Of a DNA stretch of 64,000 bases, positions 52,030-62,822 are shown in pieces. Source of the stretch: Thiobacillus sp. Lineage in GTDB: Bacteria; Pseudomonadota; Gammaproteobacteria; Burkholderiales; Thiobacillaceae. Numbering within the stretch: the stretch's first letter is position 1; every line of letters starts with the position of its first letter. The notes below the pieces were generated by a model. The model was not told the DNA's origin. It saw only the letters and a program-made list of their open reading frames with translations, and searched no databases. The position numbers were made by a program, and so were the translations under genes. The stretch lies in contig JAIBFA010000054.1 of NCBI GenBank assembly GCA_019459325.1, positions 1 to 64,000 of the forward strand, given 5' to 3'.

Positions 52030-53478
52030 ATGAACCGTCCCCTCTTTACGCCCTTGTTGTTCATCCTCGCCGGTCTTGGCCTCGCGGGATGCGTTGCAGT
52101 CGGCCCCGATTACACCCCGGCGGCGCCAGACGTGCCGGACGGCTGGAAGCGGATCGACGCGGCCGCCCGCCCGGTGACGCATGCCGCTGCGACAGGCGAT
52201 CTCAGCCAGTGGTGGCAAGGCCTGAACGATCCGCTGCTGTCCCAGCTGGTCGCCGAAGCCCTGCAGGCCAGCCCCGATCTGCGTACCGCGCAGGCGAGAC
52301 TGCGCGAAGCGCGTGCCCGCCGCACCGTGGCCGCAGCCGCGCGTTTCCCCGGCGTGACCGCATCGGGCAGCGCCCGCCGCAGCCAGTCGAGCGAGGAGAC
52401 CGGCAGCGGCGACGCGCGCAATGCCTTCAGCGCTGGCTTCGACGCCAGCTGGGAGATCGATGTGTTCGGCGGCGTGCGGCGCAGCGTCGAGGCGGCCGAG
52501 GCCGACCTCGAATCGAGCGGTGCGAACCTGGACAACACCCGGGTATCGCTGGCATCCGAAGTGGCGCTGAACTATGTCGAGGTGCGTGCCCTGCAGACCC
52601 GCCTCGGCATTGCCCGCGCCAATCTCGCCAGCCAGTCCGAGACGCTGCAGCTCACCGACTGGCGCGCGCAGGCCGGACTGGTCAGCAGCCAGGACGTCGA
52701 GCAGGCACGCAGCAACCGCGAGCAGACCCGGGCGCAGATCCCGAGTCTTGAAACCAGCCTTGCCGAATCGGAACATCGCCTGGATATCCTGCTGGGCCGT
52801 GCGCCGGGCACGCTGCATGCGCGTCTGGCCGCAACCGGCGAACTGCCGGCCGTGCCGGCGCAGATCGCCGTCGGCATCCCGGCCGATACCCTGCGCCAGC
52901 GTCCCGACGTGCGCGCAGCCGAGCGCAAGCTGGCGGCGGAAACCGCGCGCGTGGGCGTGGCCGAAGCGGCGCGCTATCCATCCTTCACGCTCTCGGGGTC
53001 GATCGGTCTCGAAGCGCTGACCCTGGGCGCGCTCGGCAACGGCGGCGCCACCTCGTCGCTGCTTGCCGGAATCACCAGTCCCGTCTTCAATGCCGGACGC
53101 CTGCGCGCCCAGGTCGAGATCCAGGACGCGGTACGCGAGCAGGCGCAGGTGAGCTATGAACAGGCCGTTCTGACCGCGCTGCAGGAGGTGGAAAACGCGC
53201 TGGTGGCGCTGGCCCGCAACCGCGAGCGCGTCGAGGCGCTGGCGATCGCTGCCGAATCCGCGCGCAACGCGGCCGAACTCGCGAGGCAGCGCTACAGCGC
53301 GGGGCTCATCGATTTCCAGTCGGTACTCGACACCGAACGCAGCGTGCTGTCCGCCGAGGACAGCCTCGCAAGCGCCCGCGCCGACGGCGTACTGGCGCTC
53401 ATCCGTTTGTACAAGGCACTGGGTGGCGGCTGGTCGCCTCAGGCCGCAACCCGCCCGGTCAGCAAGGACGCTCAATGA
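52030..53478 (+). CDS. efflux outer membrane lipoprotein, NodT family
   Basis: Lipobox LGLAGCVAVGPDYTPA; TolC-like repeats, AALLALRQP-type LRQRPDVRAAERKLAAETARVGVAEAARYPSFTLSG. Confidence 0.95.
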   Translation: MNRPLFTPLLFILAGLGLAGCVAVGPDYTPAAPDVPDGWKRIDAAARPVTHAAATGDLSQWWQGLNDPLLSQLVAEALQASPDLRTAQARLREARARRTVAAAARFPGVTASGSARRSQSSEETGSGDARNAFSAGFDASWEIDVFGGVRRSVEAAEADLESSGANLDNTRVSLASEVALNYVEVRALQTRLGIARANLASQSETLQLTDWRAQAGLVSSQDVEQARSNREQTRAQIPSLETSLAESEHRLDILLGRAPGTLHARLAATGELPAVPAQIAVGIPADTLRQRPDVRAAERKLAAETARVGVAEAARYPSFTLSGSIGLEALTLGALGNGGATSSLLAGITSPVFNAGRLRAQVEIQDAVREQAQVSYEQAVLTALQEVENALVALARNRERVEALAIAAESARNAAELARQRYSAGLIDFQSVLDTERSVLSAEDSLASARADGVLALIRLYKALGGGWSPQAATRPVSKDAQ

Positions 53479-54769
53479 ACGATTCCAGCACTACACAAGC
53501 CAAGCAGGGACCCGCCCTGAAGCAACTCCTCGCAAGCAAATCCGGCGGCCTGTTTTCCGGACGCTGGCTGTGGCTGACTGTCGCACTGATCGTGATTGCC
53601 GTCGCGGCCTGGCTATTGCTGCGTTCCGGCGAAGACAAGGCCGCGCCACGCTACACGACCGAAGCGGCCGCGCTCGGCACGCTGGTGGTCAGGGTCTCCG
53701 CCACCGGAAACCTGCAGCCGACCAACACGGTGGACGTCGGCAGCGAACTCTCCGGCATCGTCGACAAGGTCTACGTCGACGACAACGATGAAGTGAAAAA
53801 GGGACAGATCCTGGCGCAGCTGGATCTGTCCAGGCTGCAGGATGCGGTGGCGAAATCGCGCGCATCGCTCGCCGCAGCCGAGGCGCAGGTGCTGCAGGCG
53901 CAGGCGACGGTGGCGGAAGCGCGCGCCGCGCTGTCGCGCTTCCAGCAGGTGTCGCTGCTGTCCGGCGGCAAAGTGCCGTCCAAAACCGAAATGGACACCG
54001 CCGAAGCCAACCTGAAGCGGGCCGAGGCCAACGTCGCCAGCGTCCGCGCCAGCGTGACCCAGGCGCGGGCCACGCTGCAATCCGACGAGACCAATCTCGG
54101 CAAGGCCAGCATCCGCTCGCCCATCAATGGCGTAGTGCTGTCGCGCGAGGTGGACCCGGGCCAGACCGTCGCTGCCTCGTTCCAGGCGCCGGTGCTGTTC
54201 AAGCTGGCCGAGGACCTGACCAAGATGGAGCTGCAGGTCGACGTCGACGAAGCCGACGTCGGCCAGGTCAAGGCAGGCCAGAAGGCGACCTTCAGCGTCG
54301 ATGCCTGGCCCGGCCGGGAATACAGCGCCGTGATCACCCGGGTCGGCTATGGCGCACAGGAAGCGGAAGGCGTCGTGTCCTATCTCACCGTGCTCGAGGT
54401 CGCCAACGACGACCTCAGCCTGCGACCCGGCATGACCGGCACCGCCGACATCACCACCCTCACGCGCGAAAACGCGCTGCTGGTGCCGAATGCCGCGCTG
54501 CGCTTCACCCCAGCTGCCACCGATGCTGCCGAGGAGAAATCGGGCAGCAGCGTGATGGGGGCTCTGATGCCGCGTATGCCGAGACAGACGCGAAAGCCCA
54601 GGCCGGCGGACAGCAACAGCAGCGCGCAGCGTGTGTGGGTGCTGCAGAAGGGGCAGCCGGTCGCCATCGACGTGCAGACCGGCGCCACCAACGGCCGCGT
54701 GACAGAGGTCACCGGCGGGGCGCTCAAGGCCGGCATGCAGGTGATCACCGAGGCCCTGAGCGCGCAGCC

Positions 54770-54773
<4 letters not shown>
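53475..54773 (+). CDS. macA: MacA-like efflux periplasmic adaptor subunit
   Basis: HlyD features: TNTVDVGSELSGIVDKVYVDDNDEVKKGQILAQLD; operon with macB-like genes. Confidence 0.92.
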
Positions 54774-55473
<700 letters not shown>

Positions 55474-55474
<1 letters not shown>

Positions 55475-56676
55475 TGTTGTGGAACACGCTGCAGCTCGCG
55501 CTGCGCTCGATCCGGCGCAATCTGATGCGCTCCTTCCTGACCATCCTCGGCATCGTCATCGGCGTCGCAGCCGTCATCACCATGGTCACGCTCGGCAACG
55601 GCGCAACGAAATCGGTGTCGGACCAGATCTCCAGCATGGGCAGCAACCTGCTGATCGTGATGCCGGGCCAGCGCTTCGGCCCCGGTGCCGAGGCGGCCCC
55701 TCCGTTCAAAAGCGCCGACGTCGAGGCCATCCGCAACCAGATCACCGCCGCCAGACTGATCGCGCCGCTGGTGAGCAAGTCAGCGACGGTCGTGTTCCAG
55801 GCCAGCAACTGGTCGACCGTGGTCACCGGCACAAGCAACGAGTATTTCCAGGCGGGCAACTGGGAAATCGCAGCCGGCCGCAGCTTCACCGAGGCAGAGG
55901 AACGGGCGGGCAAGGCGGTGTGCGTGATCGGCGAATCGGTGCGCGACAAGTTGTTCGGCCGGCAAAATCCGGTGGGCAGCGAAATCCGCATCAAGCAATT
56001 CGCCTGCGAAGTGATCGGCCTCTTGAAGGCCAAGGGTCAGTCGTCCATGGGCTCCGACCAGGACGACATCGTGGTGATGCCCTTGCGCACCGTGCAGCGG
56101 CGGCTCTCCGGCAGCCAGGACATCAACCGGCTGACCGTCTCGGTGAAGGAGGGCGCCTCGATCGACGCGACCAAGCAGCAGCTCACCCTGCTGCTGCGCG
56201 AGCGGCGCAACATCGCCGAAAACGAGGACGACGATTTCCGCGTGATGGACACCCGGCAGATCGCCGAGACGCTGACCAGCACCACCAAAATTCTCACCAT
56301 GCTGCTCGCCGCGGTGGCGGCGGTGAGCCTGCTGGTCGGCGGCATCGGCATCATGAACATCATGCTGGTGTCGGTGACCGAGCGCACCCGTGAAATCGGC
56401 ATCCGCCTCGCCATCGGCGCGCTGGAGCGCGAAGTGCTGCTGCAGTTCCTGATCGAGGCGGTGGTGCTGTCGAGCCTGGGCGGACTGATCGGCATCGCGA
56501 TCGCCACCGCCGCCTCCATCTTCCTCGCCGGTCTGATGAACGTGCCCTACCTGTTCGACCCCGGCATCAACCTGCTGTCCTTCTTCTTTTCCGCCGCCAT
56601 CGGGGTGATCTTCGGCTTCTTCCCGGCGCGCCGCGCGGCAGGACTCAACCCGATCGACGCCTTGCGGCACGAATAA
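55474..56676 (+). CDS. ABC transporter permease (MacB/FtsX-type)
   Basis: FLTILGIVIGVAAVITMVTLGNGA, GIGIMNIMLVSVTERTREIGIRLAIGA. Confidence 0.95.
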
Positions 56677-56726
56677 ACCCTGCTATTGCCGCACTCCTTT
56701 TTCGACCACCCCCTGGAGCATTCCTC

Positions 56727-56921
56727 ATGTACGACACCTTCAAACCCGAACAGCCCATGGGTCTGATGGACTTCGACCGCGCCGCCATGGCTGCCGCCGT
56801 GCTGCAGATGATGGGCTTCAGAAACGTGCTGAACATGGAAGGAGGCCACGTCCGCTGGGAAGCCAACGGCGTGTGTCTGGTGACCGAATTCCAGGACCTG
56901 TTCGACTGCCTGGCACGCTAG
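56727..56921 (+). CDS. 64-aa protein resembling the C-terminal half of a rhodanese domain
   Basis: MMGFRNVLNMEGGHVRWEANGVCLV resembles rhodanese GFxxVxNLxGGxxAW; catalytic CxxGxR loop absent. Confidence 0.5.
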   Translation: MYDTFKPEQPMGLMDFDRAAMAAAVLQMMGFRNVLNMEGGHVRWEANGVCLVTEFQDLFDCLAR

Positions 56922-57027
56922 CGCAGCAAGCCGGGCGGGAAAACGGCGAATGACCTAAAATAGGGCACGTTTTCATCAACCATGGCGCATGGGGACGGGA
57001 TCCCCGCACCCACGCCCCGCAACACGC

Positions 57028-57858
57028 ATGCTTTACATCGACCTCTTCAAATCCCTCGAGCGCGCCCGCTGGAACATGGAAACCGACATTCCGTGGGACA
57101 CGTTCGACGCCAGCAAGCTGACCGACGAACAGGCGCTCACCATCAAGATGAACGCCATCACCGAGTGGGCCGCGCTGCCGGCTACCGAGATGTTCCTGCG
57201 CGACTTCGTGCACGACAGCGACTTTTCCGCCTTCATGTCGATCTGGTTCTACGAGGAACAGAAGCACGCGCTGGTCCTGATGGAATATCTGCGCCGCTTC
57301 AGGCCCGAATTCGCGCCGACCGAGGAAGAACTGCACGCGATCCGCTTCCCGTTCGATCCGGCGCCGCCGATGGAAACCCTGATGCTGCATTTTTGCGGCG
57401 AGGTGCGCCTCACCCAGTGGTACAAGTGCGCTTCCGAATGGCACACCGAACCGGTGATCAAGTTCATCTACGAAACGATCTCACGCGACGAAGGGCGCCA
57501 CGGCGGCGCCTACCTGCAATACATGAAGCGCGCACTGAAGCAGGGCGGGCAGGGTGTCGCCGCCGCGTTCGCCAAGATCGGCTTCCTGATGGCGTCGAGT
57601 CAGCGCTCCGACAAGGCGCTGCACCCCACCAACCTGCACGTCAACGAGGCGCTGTTCCCCAAGGACACCATCCAGTCGCGCCTGCCCAACCCGGAATGGC
57701 TGGAACACTGGCTCGACGAGCAAATCCATTTCGACGACGTCTGGGAAAATCGCGTCGTCGGCGGCATCCTGCGCAACCTGTCGAACCTCCTGGGGCAGAC
57801 CTTCGAGAACGTGCGCGACCTCAACAAGTACCGCAAGCAGGCGCTGGCGGCGACCTGA
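57028..57858 (+). CDS. ferritin-like diiron protein (acyl-ACP desaturase/AurF-like architecture)
   Basis: FYEEQKHALVLMEYL and ETISRDEGRHGGAY ExxH motifs in an all-alpha protein. Confidence 0.7.
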   Translation: MLYIDLFKSLERARWNMETDIPWDTFDASKLTDEQALTIKMNAITEWAALPATEMFLRDFVHDSDFSAFMSIWFYEEQKHALVLMEYLRRFRPEFAPTEEELHAIRFPFDPAPPMETLMLHFCGEVRLTQWYKCASEWHTEPVIKFIYETISRDEGRHGGAYLQYMKRALKQGGQGVAAAFAKIGFLMASSQRSDKALHPTNLHVNEALFPKDTIQSRLPNPEWLEHWLDEQIHFDDVWENRVVGGILRNLSNLLGQTFENVRDLNKYRKQALAAT

Positions 57859-57948
57859 CATTCCTATCCGGATATCAGGCCAGCCGGACTGAAGGCGGAT
57901 CGGCGCCATTCGCTTCATAAATGAACGGAAAAGCCGATATCTCTTGTC

Positions 57949-59832
57949 ATGAGAGACAAGCGCTTCTACGAGTTCGTGCACCGCCAGATCCCGGTGTTCA
58001 TCACGCTTTCGCTGGCCCCGGGTCTGGGCTACCTTTTCCTCGGCTGGCTCAACGACATCTTCACCCCGGCCTTCGTCTGGTATCTGCTGGTCGTCGCCGG
58101 TTCCGTATGGGGCATCACCCTCTACCGAAATTTCGATTTCGATACCATGAGCGAAGACCGGCGCAATCGCTGGTATCGACACTGCAGCTGGTTCTTCTAT
58201 ACGTTTTTCCTGCTGTGGGCGCTCGTCTTCCTGCTGTATGTCGGGCAGAAGGCCACCAATCTCCATTACATCGCCATCTTCACCGAAATCGGGGCGTCGG
58301 TGGTGGCGTCGTCCCTGCTGTCCTCGGACCGGCGGCTCTACCGGCCCACCCTTTACATTTTGATGGTGCCGTTGATTGTCTATTTCCTGCTGATCGGCGA
58401 ATGGTATGGCTACGTTTTGTCACTCTTTGCCTGCACCCTGACCTGGGTGCTGCTGTATGCCGCCAACAGCAGCAACCAGCTGCTGATGCAGGCGACCTAC
58501 CAGGCCACGCACGACGCGCTCACCGGCCTGCACAACCGGCAATACTTCATCGAGCATTTGCAGAAGCGGATGAATACGCTGGCCGAAAGCGGCCAGTTTT
58601 CCTTCCTTCTGCTCATCGATCTGGATCACTTCAAGACCGTCAATGACTCCCTGGGACACGATATCGGCGACCAGCTGCTGAAGAGCGTCGTGTCGCGGCT
58701 TCAGCAGCACGTTCCGGACGGCTGCCTGATCGCCCGTCTCGGCGGGGACGAATTCATCATTACCGGGAGCGATTGCGTAGACTGTGAAACCTGTGAACGC
58801 AACTCGCTTGAGATATCCGAACAGCTCATTGCCAGGTTGAAGGAAACCTATGTCGTCGGCCAGCATCATCTGTACATCAGCGCCAGCATCGGCGTAAGCA
58901 TCATCAGTGCGAACAGCATCAACGCCAACAGCTTCATCAAGGAAGCGGATATCGCAATGTATGAAGTGAAGGCAAAAGGACGCGACGGCGTTTTCATGTT
59001 CAATGAAGAAATGTCAGACCGGGTGGAAAAACACCTCGAGATCGAGCGCCTGCTTCACTTCGCCCTGGCCAACGAAGAGATCACGCTGCACTATCAACCG
59101 CAGTTCGACCACAGTGGACGAATCATGGGCGCAGAATCGCTGGTGCGATGGAACAATCCTGAGCTCGGACCGATTTCACCGACCCAGTTCATTCCCATCG
59201 CCGAGCAGACCGGATTGATCATCGAACTGGGAAACCACATCCTCGAAACCGGATTCAGGACATTGCGCGCATGGCGCGACGAAGGCATCGAGCTCGAGCA
59301 GTTCTCGATCAACATCAGCATGCGGCAGTTCACCCATCAAAACTTCGTGGCCCAGGTGAAACACCTGATGCAGCGTTACCTGGACGCCGACCTGGTCCAC
59401 AAGCTTGTATTCGAGATCACCGAATCGATCGTGGTCGAGGACGTTAACCGTGTCATTTTGTTGATGAAGCAGCTGAAAGCAATGGGCATCCGTTTTTCGA
59501 TGGATGATTTCGGTACCGGCTACTCGTCGCTGAGCAATCTGAGCCGGCTGCCTCTCGACGAGATCAAGATCGACCGTTCATTCGTCGGTGCACTTTCTCT
59601 GGATGAAGGGCATCGGGCGATGGTGGTCACCATTCTGAACATGGCAAGCATCCTCAAGCTGAATATCGTGGCCGAAGGCGTGGAAACGGCCGAGCAGCTC
59701 GATTTTCTTCTATGCCATGACTGCAAGATTTTCCAAGGCTACTTTTATTCGAAGCCGCTGCCAAAAGAGGCGTTCGTGCACTTCTTCCGCAATCGGCCCT
59801 CACACGGTCAGCAGGCAGCGCACCCAGGTTGA
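57949..59832 (+). CDS. integral membrane GGDEF-EAL protein
   Basis: Several N-terminal TM helices; RLGGDEF; ESLVRW variant of EAL; DDFGTGYSSL; EGVET. Confidence 0.95.
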   Translation: MRDKRFYEFVHRQIPVFITLSLAPGLGYLFLGWLNDIFTPAFVWYLLVVAGSVWGITLYRNFDFDTMSEDRRNRWYRHCSWFFYTFFLLWALVFLLYVGQKATNLHYIAIFTEIGASVVASSLLSSDRRLYRPTLYILMVPLIVYFLLIGEWYGYVLSLFACTLTWVLLYAANSSNQLLMQATYQATHDALTGLHNRQYFIEHLQKRMNTLAESGQFSFLLLIDLDHFKTVNDSLGHDIGDQLLKSVVSRLQQHVPDGCLIARLGGDEFIITGSDCVDCETCERNSLEISEQLIARLKETYVVGQHHLYISASIGVSIISANSINANSFIKEADIAMYEVKAKGRDGVFMFNEEMSDRVEKHLEIERLLHFALANEEITLHYQPQFDHSGRIMGAESLVRWNNPELGPISPTQFIPIAEQTGLIIELGNHILETGFRTLRAWRDEGIELEQFSINISMRQFTHQNFVAQVKHLMQRYLDADLVHKLVFEITESIVVEDVNRVILLMKQLKAMGIRFSMDDFGTGYSSLSNLSRLPLDEIKIDRSFVGALSLDEGHRAMVVTILNMASILKLNIVAEGVETAEQLDFLLCHDCKIFQGYFYSKPLPKEAFVHFFRNRPSHGQQAAHPG

Positions 59833-59913
59833 GCGCCGCGAAACCGGTCGCGCAAAGGCGATAATGACAAGCAATCCCGCGCTGCGACTTGGCGCCCGTA
59901 GGGGCAACCCCAA

Positions 59914-59938
59914 GCCACCAGCGTGCTGGCTTTTTTAC
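59914..59938 (+). terminator. Rho-independent terminator-like hairpin
   Basis: AGCCA-CCAGCGTGC-TGGCT followed by TTTTT. Confidence 0.5.
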
Positions 59939-60192
59939 AGAGATACGAAAGCCTTTTCTTAAGGGCTAATCAGAGTTTTCCTACAGTAATTCTGACTGCG
60001 GCCTTGCATGATGCACTGAGCATACGGAGCGATCGGCAGGGCTATGAATCAAGTTGGCACCGCAAAACAATTGGGGCGCCGGGCGCTAGTGGGAGGACGC
60101 GCGCCCAGTGGGCAAGCCTCATCCGGCGCTTTCTCCATGATCAAAAATGAAAGAAGCCTGCATTTGCTGACAAGCGCGACAGGCGCGCGGTC

Positions 60193-62166
60193 ATGACGTC
60201 GGCCAGGCAGCAAATCAGCCATATCCTTGATCGCGAAGCTGTCGCGTGGGGCGTGTTGGTGCTTGCGCTGCTGCTTACGCTGGGATTATGGCGACAGTCG
60301 GAAATGGAGGTGTCCCGTCGCCAACATGATCATTTTCAGCGTATAGCGGAAAAGCAGAAAAACATTCTGAATAGCCGCATGCATGATTACGAGCAGGTTT
60401 TGCGCGGCGGCGCAGCACTTTTCGCGGCGAACGGCATGCCTAGCCGCGAGGAATGGCGTGCCTATGTCGAGACGCTTGAACTCGACAAATCCCTACCTGG
60501 ATTCCTGGGCACAGGCTTCGCTCTGATGGTGCCCAAGGAGGCCCGGTACACGCATGAGCGCTCCATACGCGCGGAAGGCTTCCCCCAGTACGCGATCTAT
60601 CCAGAGGGCGATCGCGAGATGCTCAGTAGCATTGTTTATATCGAGCCTTTCACGGAGCGCAATCAACGGGCGTTCGGCTACGACATGTATTCCGATCCCG
60701 TGCGGCACGAAGCCATGGAACGCGCACGCGATACCGGCCAGCCTGCCCTGTCGCGAAAAGTCACGCTCGTGCAAGAAACCGGCACCACAGTGCAGCCTGG
60801 ATTCCTGATTTATTTTCCCGTTTATCGCACCGATATGCCGCGTGATACGGTGCCAGCACGACGAAATGCCTTGATCGGTTTTGTGTATAGCCCGTTTCGC
60901 TCTTTCGATCTCCTGAATGGCGTGTTCAATACCCCCACCCAGCTCCTTGAAATCAAGTTGTTCGATAGCGTGCCTGCGCCGGAGAATCTGCTTTATTCAT
61001 CTGAACGGGCAGGCCACAGCGCGGAACACGTGACCGAGATGCAGCTCCACATCGGGGGACACGTTTGGGTAGCCCGCTTTCGCAGCAGCCCTAAATTCGA
61101 GGCAAGCGAGGCGAGCAGCCAGCCCATGGTGATCCTCTTCGGCGGACTGGCGCTCGACCTGTTGGTGTTTTCCGTGCTCTACATGAATGCGGGACACCGG
61201 CGCAAGATGCGCGACGCAGCGGCGAAGCTCGAACAAAGCCTCGACAACTACAAGACCCTGGTCGAAAACATTCCGGGCGCTGTGTTCCGTTCCGAAGTGG
61301 GGGCCTCATTGCCCGTGTTCCAGGTCAGTCAGGGGGTCCAGGCGCTGACCGGCGAGCCGCCCCAACGCTTTCTGTCAGGGGAAATTTCGTATACACACCT
61401 GATCCATCCCGACGACAGGCGCAAGGTCAACGAGGCAATTGCCGCAGCCATAGCCAGACGGAGCGCATACAGCATCGAGTACCGCATCAAGGCCAGCGAT
61501 GGCTTTACCCGCTGGGTCAACGAACGGGGCCGCGTCACCTCTGACCAGAACGGCCAGTCGCGATGGCTGGACGGACTCGTCCTGGACGTTACCGAACGCA
61601 AGGCCGCCGAAATCATGATTCGCGATCTGGCATTCAACGACACCTTGACCGGGCTGCCAAACCGTCGCCTTCTCCTCGACCGTCTCGACCGCCAACTCGC
61701 CACCAGCGAGCGCACCGGCAGACACGGTGCGCTGCTGTTCATCGACATGGACAATTTCAAGATGATCAACGATACGCTCGGTCACGAAGCAGGCGACCAG
61801 GTGCTCATGGAGGTCGCACACCGCCTGATCGCAAGCGTCCGGGAAAGCGATACCGTTGCCCGCTTAGGGGGTGACGAATTCGTCGTCATTCTGGACAATC
61901 TGGGCAACACCGCTGACGCGGCCGCCGTGGAGGCTGCGGAGCTGGGCAGCAAGATTCTGGTCATGCTTTCCAAGCCTTATCGGCTGGGGGAACACCTTCG
62001 CAACAGCACGCCCAGCATAGGCATCACGACATTCTGCGGCCACCAGGTCACCGCCGACCAACTGCTCAGGCGAGCCGATCAAGCCATGTATAAAGCCAAG
62101 TCGGCCGGGCGCCGCCAACTGCAGTTCTACGACGAAGACTCCATCGCAGCAGTGCGTTTCGGCTGA
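60193..62166 (+). CDS. CHASE-PAS-GGDEF diguanylate cyclase
   Basis: N-terminal TM, CHASE-like periplasmic domain, PAS (VENIPGAVFRSEVG), RESDTVARLGGDEFVVIL. Confidence 0.92.
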   Translation: MTSARQQISHILDREAVAWGVLVLALLLTLGLWRQSEMEVSRRQHDHFQRIAEKQKNILNSRMHDYEQVLRGGAALFAANGMPSREEWRAYVETLELDKSLPGFLGTGFALMVPKEARYTHERSIRAEGFPQYAIYPEGDREMLSSIVYIEPFTERNQRAFGYDMYSDPVRHEAMERARDTGQPALSRKVTLVQETGTTVQPGFLIYFPVYRTDMPRDTVPARRNALIGFVYSPFRSFDLLNGVFNTPTQLLEIKLFDSVPAPENLLYSSERAGHSAEHVTEMQLHIGGHVWVARFRSSPKFEASEASSQPMVILFGGLALDLLVFSVLYMNAGHRRKMRDAAAKLEQSLDNYKTLVENIPGAVFRSEVGASLPVFQVSQGVQALTGEPPQRFLSGEISYTHLIHPDDRRKVNEAIAAAIARRSAYSIEYRIKASDGFTRWVNERGRVTSDQNGQSRWLDGLVLDVTERKAAEIMIRDLAFNDTLTGLPNRRLLLDRLDRQLATSERTGRHGALLFIDMDNFKMINDTLGHEAGDQVLMEVAHRLIASVRESDTVARLGGDEFVVILDNLGNTADAAAVEAAELGSKILVMLSKPYRLGEHLRNSTPSIGITTFCGHQVTADQLLRRADQAMYKAKSAGRRQLQFYDEDSIAAVRFG

Positions 62167-62268
62167 TTTTCGTGGCCTGACGCAGTTGAGCTGACCGGGT
62201 CAAAACCGGACCACAAGTTTAATCGCAGAGCCCAGTGTCAGGTGAGACACCAATGACAGAACGCGTGT

Positions 62269-62706
62269 TCACTGCATCGCGACCCACAGCGCCAGTGCCG
62301 CCAGGGCAATCCCCAACGAAACACACGCAATGATGAGAACCTTCGTTCGAATTCGAAGGATCTCAATGGCCTCGACCACGCGCACATTCTGCTCAGCGAG
62401 CGATTTGATCAGTTCCGCCGACGTTTTCTGTTCGATCCCCAGTTCATCGACCTTCGCCTGGATATGAAGAACGCGCTCGTCCATCTGCGCGAACTTGTCG
62501 TTCTGAGAGGAAGCGCTGGCGGGTGTGGGCGAAATGACAGGGTCTTCGGCAGCGTTGTCCTTGGTTGTGGCGAAAAGACGCTTCGCTGCCTTGACGATGT
62601 GCGGGGCCGCCTCGACTACGTCACCCCAGGGAATGATCTTCAGCGCCGTGATCCAACCTATAGCCAAGGCTTCATCTCCAATATCGAGCACGCCCGGGTG
62701 CGACAT
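62269..62706 (-). CDS. hypothetical protein with coiled-coil-like region and C-terminal TM
   Basis: MDERVLHIQAKVDELGIEQKTSAELIKSLAEQNVRVVEAIEILRIRTKVLIIACVSLGIALAALALWV. Confidence 0.5.
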   Translation of the reverse strand: MSHPGVLDIGDEALAIGWITALKIIPWGDVVEAAPHIVKAAKRLFATTKDNAAEDPVISPTPASASSQNDKFAQMDERVLHIQAKVDELGIEQKTSAELIKSLAEQNVRVVEAIEILRIRTKVLIIACVSLGIALAALALWVAMQ

Positions 62707-62822
62707 GCAACAGCCATCGTCTTGCAGATGGCGCTCTACCCGTGGGAAAAATTATGCGCTTTCCAAACTGATCACAAAAGGAGGGGGGGTAATTTATTAG
62801 AAAACCTGTCCGTCTTCCGGCC

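Noticed and set aside
62782-62789. G7 homopolymer as phase-variation tract for ggt
   Set aside because: Lies downstream of the ggt stop, outside coding and promoter regions of ggt.
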